Shown piece by piece: positions 1 through 8,350 of a stretch of 64,000 nucleotides of DNA. The notes below the pieces were generated by a model. That model saw nothing but the letters and a program-made list of their open reading frames with translations. It searched no databases and was not told the DNA's origin. Source of the DNA: Motilibacter aurantiacus (lineage in GTDB: Bacteria > Actinomycetota > Actinomycetes > Motilibacterales > Motilibacteraceae); the NCBI RefSeq assembly GCF_011250645.1, contig NZ_JAANNO010000001.1:103196-167195 (forward strand), read 5' to 3'. Each line of letters starts with the position of its first letter. Position 1 is the stretch's first letter. A program made the translations under genes and the position numbers.

Positions 1-174
1 GGGCAGCCCCCCTCCGGGCACCCCGCCACCGCTCCCCAGCCCTACGGCTACCCGGCCGGCTCCCCTCGACCTGCCCCGCCGCCCACGCCGCCGCCCGCCG
101 CGGCCCCCTCATCCGCCCCGGCTCCCCCATCGGCCCCAGGCCCGCCGGACTCCCCCTTCGCCCCGCCGGGCTGA
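1..174 (+). CDS. C-terminal tail of a proline-rich protein (5' end outside window)
   Basis: An open frame runs in from the left edge and ends at a TGA at 172-174. The 57 visible codons are mostly Pro, Ala, Ser and Gly with a PYGYP-like segment, as in the low-complexity tails of actinobacterial membrane or surface proteins. No domain is visible, so no function can be given. The codon pattern and the clean stop shortly before the next gene favour a real reading frame over chance, but proline-rich frames arise easily in GC-rich DNA. Confidence 0.5.
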   Translation, partial: GQPPSGHPATAPQPYGYPAGSPRPAPPPTPPPAAAPSSAPAPPSAPGPPDSPFAPPG

Positions 175-270
175 GCTGGGGCGCTGCCTCCGGGCGCGCC
201 CCCACCACGCGGATCGGCGCCGTACTCTCGACGGTGCGGCACGACAGCGGAGACAGTGATCGTGAGGACC

Positions 271-753
271 ATGGAGATCGAGGAGACCCGCCTGCCGGGT
301 GTGGGGCTCAAGCACGACCTGACCACCCGCAGTGGCCAGCGGGTCGGCGTGGTGTCCCAGCGCAGCGGTGAGCGCGAGATCGTGCTGTACGACCGGGACG
401 ACCCGGACGCGTGCCGCGCGGTGCTCCACCTCACGCCGCAGGAGAGCGAGGCGCTCGCCGAGCTGCTCGGCGCGCCGCGGGTCATCGAGCGGCTGGCCCG
501 GCTGCGCGAGCAGGTCGAGGGCATCGCGACCGAGGGGATCGTCGTCGCGGACGGCACGCCGTACGTCGGCAGGACCCTCGCCGACGCGCAGATCCGCACC
601 CGCACCGGCTCGTCGGTGGTCGCCGTCGCCCGCCACGGCGAGGTGACCCCGTCGCCGCCGCCGTCGTTCCGCTTCGCCGCGGGCGACAAGGTGATCGTCG
701 TGGGCACGGACGAAGGAGTACGCGCGGTAGCGGCGCTGCTCATGCTCGGGTGA
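271..753 (+). CDS. KhtT-like K+/H+ antiporter regulatory subunit (TrkA-C domain)
   Basis: This 160-residue cytoplasmic protein probably gates the antiporter encoded just downstream. The N-terminal half begins MEIEETRLPGVG, the usual start of this family. The second half (about residues 75-160) is a TrkA-C (RCK_C) ligand-binding domain, with the segment GIVVADGTPYVGRTLADAQIRTRTGSSVVAV cut by family-typical glycines and the ending GDKVIVVGTDEG. An in-frame GTG at 256 would add five residues; I prefer the ATG at 271 because it matches the family start and has a GAGG just upstream. The stop lies 7 bp before the transporter, so the two form an operon. Family knowledge: KhtT binds nucleotides such as c-di-AMP and controls K+ efflux by KhtU; the ligand here is not shown. 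Confidence 0.85.
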   Translation: MEIEETRLPGVGLKHDLTTRSGQRVGVVSQRSGEREIVLYDRDDPDACRAVLHLTPQESEALAELLGAPRVIERLARLREQVEGIATEGIVVADGTPYVGRTLADAQIRTRTGSSVVAVARHGEVTPSPPPSFRFAAGDKVIVVGTDEGVRAVAALLMLG

Positions 754-760
754 CCCCCGG

Positions 761-1936
761 GTGCACCCTGCAGAACTGCTGCTGGAGCTCGGGGCAGTCA
801 TCTTCGGGCTGGGCGTCCTGGGCCGGCTCGCGGGCCGGGTGGGGCTCTCCCCCATCCCGCTCTACCTGCTGGCCGGGCTCGCGTTCGGATCCGGTGGGCT
901 GCTGCCGCTCGATGCCCCGGAAGGGTTCTTCGAGGCCGGGTCGCAGATCGGCGTCGTCCTGCTGCTGCTCCTGCTCGGGCTGGAGTACTCCGCGGCCGAG
1001 CTCGTCGGCCAGCTGCGCCAGCAGGCGCCGGTCGGCGCCCTCGACCTGCTGCTCAACGGGGCCCCCGGCGCGATCCTGGCCCTCGTGCTCGGATGGGGCC
1101 CGCTCGCGGCGCTGGCGATGTTCGGCGTCACGGCGGTCAGCTCGTCCGGGATCATCGCCAAGGTCCTGACCGACCTGGAGCGGCTGGCCAACCGCGAGAC
1201 GCCGAGCGTGCTGTCGATCCTCGTCCTCGAGGACCTCGCCATGGCGGTCTACCTTCCGGTGCTGACGGCGCTGCTGGCCGCGTCGGGGCCGGCGAGCGCG
1301 CTCCGCTCGGTCGTCATCGCCCTCGCGGTGCTGGCGGTGGTGCTCGTGATCGCGCTGCGCTACGGCCGGCAGGTCACCGCGGTGGTGGCCGCCGACAGCA
1401 ACGAGATCCTGCTGCTGCGGGTGTTCGGGCTCGCCCTGCTGGTCGCGGGCGCCGCCGAGCAGGTGCACGTGTCGGCCGCCGTGGGCGCGTTCCTGCTCGG
1501 CATCGCGCTGTCGGGTGAGGTGGCCGAGCTGGCCCGCCCGCTGCTGGAGCCGCTGCGCGACTTGTTCGCGGCCGTGTTCTTCGTGTTCTTCGGGCTGACC
1601 ACCGACCCCGCGCAGCTGCCCGACGCGGTCCTGGCCGCGCTGGTGCTCGTCGTCGTGGGCATCGCCACCAAGGTCATCACCGGCTGGGTCGCCGCGCGGC
1701 GCGCGGGGGTCGGCCCGGGCGGCCGGATCCGCGCCGGGGCCGCGCTGATCCCTCGCGGGGAGTTCTCGATCGTCATCGCCGGGCTCGCGGGCAGCTCGGT
1801 GGACCCGCGGCTGGCGCCGACCGCGGCGGCGTACGTCCTCATCCTGGCCGTCCTCGGCCCGGTGGCCCCACGGCTGGCCGACCCGCTGGCACGGCGGGCC
1901 ACCGCCCGGGCGCGTGCCCGGGCGGCCGCGGCCTAG
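761..1936 (+). CDS. KhtU-like CPA2 cation/proton antiporter
   Basis: This 391-residue integral membrane protein belongs to the monovalent cation:proton antiporter-2 (Na_H_Exchanger) family. It is almost continuously hydrophobic, with about 12 membrane segments starting from residue 4. Family features include the LLLLLLGLEYS segment (about residues 65-80), the SSSGIIAKVL segment (about 125-135) and a polar PRGEFSIVIAGLAG motif near residue 325, in the last third of the exchanger. It starts at GTG 761, 7 bp after the khtT-like stop, consistent with a two-gene K+/H+ exchange operon. The C-terminus is a short Arg/Ala-rich tail with no RCK domain, so regulation would come from the separate upstream subunit. 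Confidence 0.88.
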   Translation: MHPAELLLELGAVIFGLGVLGRLAGRVGLSPIPLYLLAGLAFGSGGLLPLDAPEGFFEAGSQIGVVLLLLLLGLEYSAAELVGQLRQQAPVGALDLLLNGAPGAILALVLGWGPLAALAMFGVTAVSSSGIIAKVLTDLERLANRETPSVLSILVLEDLAMAVYLPVLTALLAASGPASALRSVVIALAVLAVVLVIALRYGRQVTAVVAADSNEILLLRVFGLALLVAGAAEQVHVSAAVGAFLLGIALSGEVAELARPLLEPLRDLFAAVFFVFFGLTTDPAQLPDAVLAALVLVVVGIATKVITGWVAARRAGVGPGGRIRAGAALIPRGEFSIVIAGLAGSSVDPRLAPTAAAYVLILAVLGPVAPRLADPLARRATARARARAAAA

Positions 1937-1975
1937 GGTGCGCGCAAAGCGCCGCGACCGGGTATCCCAGCCGTC

Positions 1976-3340
1976 ATGACCGCATCCGGCGACAGCCTCA
2001 CCCGCCCCGAGCGGCTCGACCGCCTGCCCTTCACCCGGCAGCACCGCAAGCTCCTGGTCGGCTCCGGCATCGGCTGGGCGTTGGACGCCATGGACGTCGG
2101 GCTGATCTCGTTCATCATGACCGCGCTCGCGGTCCAGTGGGGGCTGTCGCTCGACACGCTGTCCTGGGTCGCCTCGATCGGCTTCCTCGGCATGGCCGTG
2201 GGCGCCACCCTGGGCGGCCTGCTCGCCGACCGGATCGGGCGCCGCCAGGTGTTCGCCGCGACCCTGCTCGTCTACGGCATCGCGACGGGGGTCTCGGCGC
2301 TCGCCTGGTCGGTCGGCGCGCTGATCGTGCTGCGCTTCGTCATCGGCCTCGGCCTCGGGGCCGAGCTGCCCGTCGCGTCCACCCTGGTGAGCGAGTACGC
2401 CCCGGCCCGCATCCGCGGCCGCGTCGTCGTCGCGCTGGAGGCGTTCTGGGCCGTCGGCTGGCTCGCCGCGGCGGTGATCGGCTACTACGTCGTCGGGGGC
2501 AGCGACGACGGCTGGCGCTGGGCGTTCCTGGTGGGCGTGGTGCCCGCGCTCTACTCGGTCGTCGTCCGCCGCCGACTGCCCGAGTCGGTGCGCTTCCTCG
2601 AGCGCGCGGGCCGTACGGAGGAGGCCGAGGCGGCGGTCCGCAGCTACGAGCGGGCCGCAGGCGTGGCCCCGGTGCCCTCGCCGCCTGCACCGCCGGAGCC
2701 GAAGGCCTCGCCCGCGGAGCTCTGGCAGCCGCGGATGCGGCGACGCACGGCGGCGCTCTGGGCGGTGTGGTTCGGGATCAACTTCTCCTACTACGGCGCG
2801 TTCACCTGGATCCCGACGCTCCTGGTGGCCGACGGCTTCCCGCTGGTCAGGTCCTTCGGCTACACGCTCGTCATCACGCTCGCGCAGCTGCCGGGCTACG
2901 CCGCCGCCGCGTACCTCGTCGAACGGTGGGGGCGCCGGCAGACGCTCACGACCTTCCTGCTGGGCTCGGGCGTGGCCGCGGGGCTCTTCGGCGCGGCCGG
3001 CGGGGCGAGCGCGATCGTGGCCAGCGGCATGCTGCTCTCGTTCTTCAACCTCGGAGCCTGGGGGGCGTTGTACGCGGCGACGCCGGAGGCGTACCCGACC
3101 CGGCTGCGCGCCACGGGAGCGGGCGCGGCGGCCGGCTTCGGGCGCATCGCCTCCATCCTCGCGCCGCTGGCGGTGCCGCCGCTGCGCGAGGCGGGCGGCA
3201 ACGGCCTGGTCTTCGCCGTCTTCGCCGTCTTCTTCCTGCTGGCGGCCGGCGCGTCCTGGCTGCTGCCGGAGCGCCGGGGTACCCGGCTGGAGGACGCGGA
3301 GGCCGGGGCGGGCGCGCCGTTGCCCGCGCGCGCCCGCTGA
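1976..3340 (+). CDS. MFS transporter, NiaP/sugar-metabolite transporter type
   Basis: This 454-residue major facilitator transporter has 12 predicted membrane helices. The N-terminus (RLPFTRQHRKLLVGSGIGW, then ALDAMDVGLISF) closely resembles NiaP-type niacin and aromatic-acid permeases. The loop 2-3 signature reads GGLLADRIGRRQ, with a second copy-like loop VERWGRRQ in the C-terminal half. A proline-rich insert (about residues 235-250) forms the central loop. It lies 40 bp after the antiporter and may be co-transcribed. Substrate cannot be assigned from sequence alone; a small organic acid such as nicotinate is likely. The call as an MFS symporter is firm, the substrate is not. Confidence 0.85.
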   Translation: MTASGDSLTRPERLDRLPFTRQHRKLLVGSGIGWALDAMDVGLISFIMTALAVQWGLSLDTLSWVASIGFLGMAVGATLGGLLADRIGRRQVFAATLLVYGIATGVSALAWSVGALIVLRFVIGLGLGAELPVASTLVSEYAPARIRGRVVVALEAFWAVGWLAAAVIGYYVVGGSDDGWRWAFLVGVVPALYSVVVRRRLPESVRFLERAGRTEEAEAAVRSYERAAGVAPVPSPPAPPEPKASPAELWQPRMRRRTAALWAVWFGINFSYYGAFTWIPTLLVADGFPLVRSFGYTLVITLAQLPGYAAAAYLVERWGRRQTLTTFLLGSGVAAGLFGAAGGASAIVASGMLLSFFNLGAWGALYAATPEAYPTRLRATGAGAAAGFGRIASILAPLAVPPLREAGGNGLVFAVFAVFFLLAAGASWLLPERRGTRLEDAEAGAGAPLPARAR

Positions 3341-3353
3341 CCGCCGGGAGCGC

Positions 3354-4013
3354 TCAGCCCGAGGCGGCCGCCGCGGCCCCGGCGGCGGCGACCGCGGCGG
3401 TGACCGCGACCTGCACGTCGGCGATGACCGCCTTCACCACGGGCGCGACCGGCGTCAGCGCGGTGGCCGCGTCGATGCGCTGCCGCGCCTGCTTGCGGGA
3501 GGCCCGGTCCGGGGCGACGACCTCGAGCAGCCGGCAGGGCCCGGACAGAGCGAGGACGACGGCGGTGCGCGGGTCGAGCTGCCCGTCCGTCGCCGCTGCG
3601 GCGCGGACGCGCTCCAGCAGCTCGGCACGGGCGGCGAGGTCCAGCACCGGGTAGCGCTCGGTCCGGAAGAGCGAGCGCGGCTGCAGCTCGACGACCCCGC
3701 GGTCGACGAGCCGCGCGGCCACCCGGTCCCACACCCCGCCCGCCGCCTTGTCCAGCCGGCGGACCTGGTCCTTGGACCGACGGCCCTTCGGGCTCGCGAG
3801 CGCGGCGCGGACGTCGCGCAGCAAGGGGTCCGCCGGCTGCTCCTTCCCGCTCGGCACGAACCGGCGGTCGCGCAGCTCGACCTGCCCGTCCAGTGCGAGC
3901 TCGGCGACGAGGGCACCGGACAGCCCGACCTTGACGTACTGCCGGGCGGAGTTGACGACCGTCCCCTTCTCCGGGTCCAGTCCGAGCAGGAGGAGCTCTT
4001 CAGCCAGAAGCAT
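3354..4013 (-). CDS. GPP34 (GOLPH3-like) family protein
   Basis: This 219-residue protein starts MLLAEELLLLGLDPEKGT, the typical opening of bacterial GPP34 proteins. It continues with family-typical NSARQYVKVGLSGALVAELAL and a long helical body ending in an Ala-rich tail. The family is related to eukaryotic Golgi phosphoprotein 3, which binds phosphoinositides at membranes; the bacterial role is unsettled. The frame stays open upstream to 4097, but the ATG at 4013 gives the conserved N-terminus. The gene converges on the MFS gene (14 bp between stops) and is divergent from the lipoprotein gene. Confidence 0.85.
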   Translation of the reverse strand: MLLAEELLLLGLDPEKGTVVNSARQYVKVGLSGALVAELALDGQVELRDRRFVPSGKEQPADPLLRDVRAALASPKGRRSKDQVRRLDKAAGGVWDRVAARLVDRGVVELQPRSLFRTERYPVLDLAARAELLERVRAAAATDGQLDPRTAVVLALSGPCRLLEVVAPDRASRKQARQRIDAATALTPVAPVVKAVIADVQVAVTAAVAAAGAAAAASG

Positions 4014-4078
4014 GGTTCCAGAGTAAGAATTCCGGTGCTGGAGTGGAACCGGCCCCACGAGAACCGCGTCCCATCGGC

Positions 4079-4966
4079 GTGAAGAACCGAGTAGCACGCC
4101 TGACGACGCTGACCGCCCTGCTGGTGCCCGGGCTCGCCGCCGCCTGCGGGCAGGCGGGGAAGGAGGCCGGTGTGGCCGACGCCCCCGCGAGCGAGGCGCC
4201 GCCGGACTCGTCGCTGGTCCTGCGGGTCGACCACACCGGCGGGTTCGTGACGCCGCAGACGCTCGCGACGCGCCTTCCCCTGGTCTCGGTCTACGCCGAC
4301 GGCCGCGTGATCACGGCCGGACCGCAGACCGCCGTCTATCCCGGCCCGGCCCTGCCCAACCTGGTGCAGCGCACCATCGCGCGCGAGGACGTCGACGAGC
4401 TCGTCGAGCTGGCGCTGGCCAAGGGCGTCGCAGGCACGGCGGACCTGGGCAGGCCCGGCGTCACGGACATGCCGAGCACCCGCTTCACGGTCGTGTCCGG
4501 CGGCCGGCAGCACGTCCTGGAGGCCTACGCGCTCGTGCGCGACGAGATGGCCGGGGCGGGGCTCACCGACGCGCAGGAGCAGGCCCGGGCGGAGCTGCTC
4601 GAGCTGGTCGACGCGCTGAGCGACCTGCCCTCGACGCTCGGCCCGGAGGCGGCCGCGCCCGAGCAGCCGTACGTCGCGACGAGCGTCGCGGCCGTCTCGG
4701 CCCCCTGGGTCGCCCCGGGCGACGCCCTGCCCGCCCAGCCGGCGAAGGAGTGGCCCGGGCCGGCGCTGCCCGGCGAGCCGGTCGTCGCCGGGGACACCCT
4801 GGGCTGTGTGACCGCGACCGGCGACCAGGCGGCCGCGGTTCTCGCGGCCGCACAGGATGCGAACGCCACGACGCCCTGGTCCTCGGGAGCAGGCACGTGG
4901 AGCATCACCCTCCGCCCGTTGCTGCCCGACGAGGCGGGCTGTACCGACCTGATGTCAAAGTCCTGA
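4079..4966 (+). CDS. Exported lipoprotein of unknown function
   Basis: The start chosen is GTG 4079, giving a 295-residue precursor. It has a basic N-region (VKNRVARL), a hydrophobic core and a lipobox ending L-A-A-A-C near residue 20, so it should be cleaved by signal peptidase II and anchored to the outer face of the membrane. The mature part opens with an acidic, proline-rich linker, then a globular region with two further cysteines (in LGCVTAT and EAGCTDL) near the C-terminus that could form a disulfide. No domain is recognised. An upstream in-frame GTG at 4043 would add 12 residues. Confidence 0.7.
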   Translation: MKNRVARLTTLTALLVPGLAAACGQAGKEAGVADAPASEAPPDSSLVLRVDHTGGFVTPQTLATRLPLVSVYADGRVITAGPQTAVYPGPALPNLVQRTIAREDVDELVELALAKGVAGTADLGRPGVTDMPSTRFTVVSGGRQHVLEAYALVRDEMAGAGLTDAQEQARAELLELVDALSDLPSTLGPEAAAPEQPYVATSVAAVSAPWVAPGDALPAQPAKEWPGPALPGEPVVAGDTLGCVTATGDQAAAVLAAAQDANATTPWSSGAGTWSITLRPLLPDEAGCTDLMSKS

Positions 4967-5043
4967 CTTGTTGTTCGGCGAAGACGGGGACCGGGCTGAT
5001 TCGGGCAGCCCGGCACCCGTCGTTCGTCGCTCCTTGCCGGTGC

Positions 5044-5358
5044 CTACGGCAGCAGGCGGGGCGGGCAGAGGATGATCTGACGGGGCGGGTAGACCGTCGT
5101 CGTCGCGATCGGGCACAGGATGACCGGGGGCTTCGGGCACTTGGGCGGCAGCGGGATGATCCCGTCGATCGGCATCACCGCAGCGCCGGCCGGCGCGCTC
5201 TCGATCGGGGTGGTGTACATCGGGCAGACGATCGGGGTGATCCGGATCGGCGACGTGGCGGTCTCCGCAGCGGAGGCGGAGGCCGGCAGCAGCACCGAGC
5301 CCAGGGCGGCGGCGAGCCCCACGGTGGCTGCGCCGCGGCGCAGACGGGTGACGTTCAC
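5044..5358 (-). CDS. Small secreted protein with four Cys-Pro motifs
   Basis: The start is GTG 5358, six bases after a clear AAGGAG ribosome-binding site. The 104-residue product has a signal peptide (RLRRGAATVGLAAALGSVLL followed by an A-S-A-S-A-A cleavage region near residue 30). The mature part of about 74 residues is rich in Pro, Ile and Thr. It holds exactly four cysteines, every one followed by proline (VCP, KCP, LCP, LCP), among repeated P-P segments and no charged core. I do not recognise the family. A structural or cell-wall-associated peptide, or a disulfide-linked surface peptide, is possible but unproven. It is divergent from the YchJ-like gene, about 160 bp away. Confidence 0.7.
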   Translation of the reverse strand: MNVTRLRRGAATVGLAAALGSVLLPASASAAETATSPIRITPIVCPMYTTPIESAPAGAAVMPIDGIIPLPPKCPKPPVILCPIATTTVYPPRQIILCPPRLLP

Positions 5359-5518
5359 GATGTCTCCTTCTGGTTCAGGCGCTCGGCCGATGCGGTGACC
5401 CCGCGTCCGGTCCTGAAGAGCGCTTCGCAGGAAGAGGATTGCCCGTGTCGACGCACAGGGGCCAGAGGGCGGCGCTGGCAGCAAGTGTCGTGGCAGCGAC
5501 TAGCCAGGAGCGCGCACA

Positions 5519-5935
5519 ATGCAGGGCGTGGCCCGTCATCAGCCAGCTGCCCCGCCCTCGCCGGGCCCGTGCCCCTGTGGCCTGGGCCCCGCCTACGACG
5601 ACTGCTGCGGACGGCTGCACAGCGGCCGGGCGCGTGCCACCACCGCCGAGCTGCTGATGCGGTCGCGGTACACCGCCTTCGCGCTGCGGGACGAGGCGTA
5701 CCTGCTGCGCACGTGGCACCCGGCGACGCGACCGGTCCGGGTCGACCTCCCGCCCGGCCTGGAGTGGACCGGGCTGCAGGTGCTCGACCGCGTGGCCGGC
5801 GGGCCATCCGACGACCTGGGCACGGTCTCGTTCGTGGCGTCGTACCGGGAGGGGGGACGACCCGGACGGCTCGCCGAGCGCAGCCGGTTCCGCCGCGAGG
5901 ACGGCAGCTGGCTGTATCTTGCCGCGCTTCCTTGA
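5519..5935 (+). CDS. YchJ/UPF0225 family protein with SEC-C-type metal site
   Basis: This 138-residue protein carries the family zinc-binding motif near residues 18-31: C-P-C-G, then Y-D-D-C-C-G. The next conserved block reads AELLMRSRYTAFAL, typical of YchJ and NTF2-like SEC-C proteins. The C-terminal half is an NTF2-like beta barrel ending in the FRREDGSWLYL strand. Homologues are small, cytosolic and of unknown biochemical role. The ATG at 5519 gives the usual length. It precedes the signalling gene at 5965 by 29 bp. Confidence 0.88.
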   Translation: MQGVARHQPAAPPSPGPCPCGLGPAYDDCCGRLHSGRARATTAELLMRSRYTAFALRDEAYLLRTWHPATRPVRVDLPPGLEWTGLQVLDRVAGGPSDDLGTVSFVASYREGGRPGRLAERSRFRREDGSWLYLAALP

Positions 5936-5964
5936 TTACCGGCAGCAACGGCCGATAGATCGGG

Positions 5965-8289
5965 GTGCCGCCCGTCGACCCGCCCCGGCTCCGCGCCAGC
6001 CTGCTGGCCGGCGCGCCGCTGCGCCTGGCCGCGGCCATGGCCGGGAGCGGCGCGGCGTACGCGGCGGCGGCCCTGGCCGCCGCGCGCAGCGGGCGTACCG
6101 GCCTCGACGTGCTCGCCGGCCTGCTCGCGCTCGTCACGGTCGCGACGTCCTGCGCCGTCCTCTGGTGGCGGGCGCTGCGCGTGCGGGAGGAGCGGGACGT
6201 CTGGCACCGGTTCGCGATCGCCTTCTCCGCGGTCGGGGCCGGCACCCTCGCCGAGGAGCCGCTCCGGGCGGCCCATACGGGCGGCCTCCTGCCGGTCCGG
6301 CCGATGACGGCCGGCGCCGTGGTCGCGTGCCTGCTCGCCTATCAGGGGCTCATCCGCTGGAACCGCTACCGCACCGCGGTCGCCGACCCGGGCGACTGGC
6401 TCAACGGGGTCAGCGCGGTCTTCGCGCTGATCGCCATCGGGAACCTCGTGCTGGGCGGGCTGGACGGGCCGTTCGGCTCCTGGGGGGCCTGGGACGTCCA
6501 GTCCTGGCTGCTGCGCGGCTCCGTCGGCTTCGTGGCGGTCGGCACCGCCGCGTCACTGAGCGCGCTGGGCGGGCTGCTGCGCGACCGGCGGCTCTGGCTC
6601 GTGACCGCCGGCCTCGCCGCGGCCTTCTGCGGAGACCTGGCCGGCGGGCTGCGCGGGATGCAGGAGGACGGGCCGCACGCCGGCGGCTCCGAGGTCGGCT
6701 GGGCGGTCGCCGCCGTGCTCGTCGCCGCCTCCGCGCTCGCCCGGCCGATGGCCGTGCGGGCCAAGCCCACCACGCCCGGGGAGCCGACGGTCGGCGCGCT
6801 CGTGGTGCTCCTCGCGGGCACCCTCACCCTCGCCGTGGCCGCCGACCACGCCCTCACCGACCCGGTGGTGTGGTTCGCGCTGCTGGCCGTGCTCGGGGTC
6901 AGCGCGCGCGTGCTCGGCGACGTCCGCTCGCTCACCGAGCTGGCGCAGACCCGGCTGGAGGCGCGGACCGACGACGTCACCGGCACGGCCAACCGCCGGG
7001 CCATCGTGCGTCGGCTCGACGACGCCACCGAGGACGGCGAGCCGGTCGGCCTGGTGCTGCTGGACCTGGACCGGTTCAAGGAGGTCAACGAGGCGCTGGG
7101 GCACGACACGGGTGACGAGCTGCTGCGCGCGACGGCGGGGCGCATGGCCGCGGCCGTCCCCGAGGGCTGCCTGCTGGGCCGGTTGAGCAGCGACGAGTTC
7201 GTCATCGTCGTGCCCGGCCAGATGGCGCGCGCTCAGCGGGTGGCCCAGCAGGTGCAGGCAGCCGCCAGCGGGACGTACGAGCTGCACGGGACGCTCGTCG
7301 ACGTGCACGTCACCGGCGGTGTGGCCTGCTTCCCGGAGCACGCCGGCACGTCCTCGGGGCTGCTGCGCTGCGCGGACGCGACCGTACGGGAGGCGAAGCA
7401 GCGCGGCTGGGGACTGGCGGTCTTCGACGAGCACGACGACAAGGACGTCAACGAGCGGGCGCGCCTTCTCGAACAGCTGCGCGCCCTGCTCCCCGCCGAC
7501 GGCTCGCACCCGGCACAGCCGCGCTTCTGCGGCGAGCTCGTCCTGCACTACCAGCCCCAGCTCGACGTGGCCGACGGGACGGTCGTCGGCGTGGAGGCGC
7601 TCGCCCGCTGGCGGCACCCCGAGCGCGGCCTGGTGCCCCCGCTGGGGTTCCTGCCGCTGGTCGAGAGGTACGGCCTGGTCCGCCCGCTGACGCTGCGCGT
7701 GCTGGGCATGGCGCTGGCCCAGGCCCGGGCGTGGCGCGACGCCGGCCGCCCGCTCCGCGTCGCCGTCAACCTCTCCGCCACCAGCCTGCTGGACAGCGCG
7801 CTGCCCGAGGAGGTGGGCCGGCTGCTCGCCGAGCACGGCGTGCCGGCCGCGGACCTGCAGCTGGAGATCACCGAGACCGCGGTGATGTCGGACTCCGTAC
7901 GCGCGCGGGCCGTCGTGGCCGCCCTCGCCGGCATGGGGGTCTCGCTGAGCATCGACGACTACGGGACCGGCTACTCGTCCCTCGCCTACCTGCGTGACCT
8001 GGACGTCGACGAGCTCAAGCTGGACCGCAGCTTCGTCTCCGACATCGTGTCCGACCCCCGGTCGCGCGCGATCGTGGCCAGCACCGTCTCGCTCGCGCAC
8101 AGCCTGGGGCTGCGCCTGGTCGCGGAGGGCGTGGAGGACGCCGGCACGCTGCAGCTGCTCGCCGGGCTCGGCTGCGACGTCAGCCAGGGCTTCCTGCACA
8201 GCCGCCCGGTCCCCGCCTGCGAGCTCGAGGCGTGGCTGGCCGGGCAGGCCCGGGGCGAGGCCGTGGTGGAGGAGCCGGCGCTGCGCTGA
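5965..8289 (+). CDS. Membrane-bound GGDEF-EAL cyclic-di-GMP signalling protein
   Basis: The 774-residue protein begins with about eight to ten membrane helices (residues 10-315), followed by a GGDEF domain (about 335-490) and an EAL domain (about 515-765). The diguanylate cyclase signature reads SSDEF instead of GGDEF, and I see no RxxD inhibitory site five residues upstream, so cyclase activity is doubtful. The EAL domain looks intact: GVEALARWRHP, the asparagine in VNLSATSLL, EITETAV, the D-D-Y-G-T-G-Y-S-S loop, KLDRSF and VAEGVE. The likely activity is c-di-GMP hydrolysis, perhaps tuned by the degenerate domain. The GTG start has no strong ribosome-binding site, and a hairpin terminator follows the stop. 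Confidence 0.92.
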   Translation: MPPVDPPRLRASLLAGAPLRLAAAMAGSGAAYAAAALAAARSGRTGLDVLAGLLALVTVATSCAVLWWRALRVREERDVWHRFAIAFSAVGAGTLAEEPLRAAHTGGLLPVRPMTAGAVVACLLAYQGLIRWNRYRTAVADPGDWLNGVSAVFALIAIGNLVLGGLDGPFGSWGAWDVQSWLLRGSVGFVAVGTAASLSALGGLLRDRRLWLVTAGLAAAFCGDLAGGLRGMQEDGPHAGGSEVGWAVAAVLVAASALARPMAVRAKPTTPGEPTVGALVVLLAGTLTLAVAADHALTDPVVWFALLAVLGVSARVLGDVRSLTELAQTRLEARTDDVTGTANRRAIVRRLDDATEDGEPVGLVLLDLDRFKEVNEALGHDTGDELLRATAGRMAAAVPEGCLLGRLSSDEFVIVVPGQMARAQRVAQQVQAAASGTYELHGTLVDVHVTGGVACFPEHAGTSSGLLRCADATVREAKQRGWGLAVFDEHDDKDVNERARLLEQLRALLPADGSHPAQPRFCGELVLHYQPQLDVADGTVVGVEALARWRHPERGLVPPLGFLPLVERYGLVRPLTLRVLGMALAQARAWRDAGRPLRVAVNLSATSLLDSALPEEVGRLLAEHGVPAADLQLEITETAVMSDSVRARAVVAALAGMGVSLSIDDYGTGYSSLAYLRDLDVDELKLDRSFVSDIVSDPRSRAIVASTVSLAHSLGLRLVAEGVEDAGTLQLLAGLGCDVSQGFLHSRPVPACELEAWLAGQARGEAVVEEPALR

Positions 8290-8293
8290 TCGA

Positions 8294-8313
8294 CGGCCGG
8301 CTCTCGCCGGCCG
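8294..8313 (+). terminator. Hairpin after the GGDEF-EAL gene
   Basis: A perfect 8-bp stem (CGGCCGGC / GCCGGCCG) with a TCTC loop starts 4 bp after the stop codon. There is no T-tract, as is common in high-GC actinomycetes. Confidence 0.55.
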
Positions 8314-8350
8314 GGGACTGAAGGGCGTCGAACGCGGGGATGCAGGCGGC

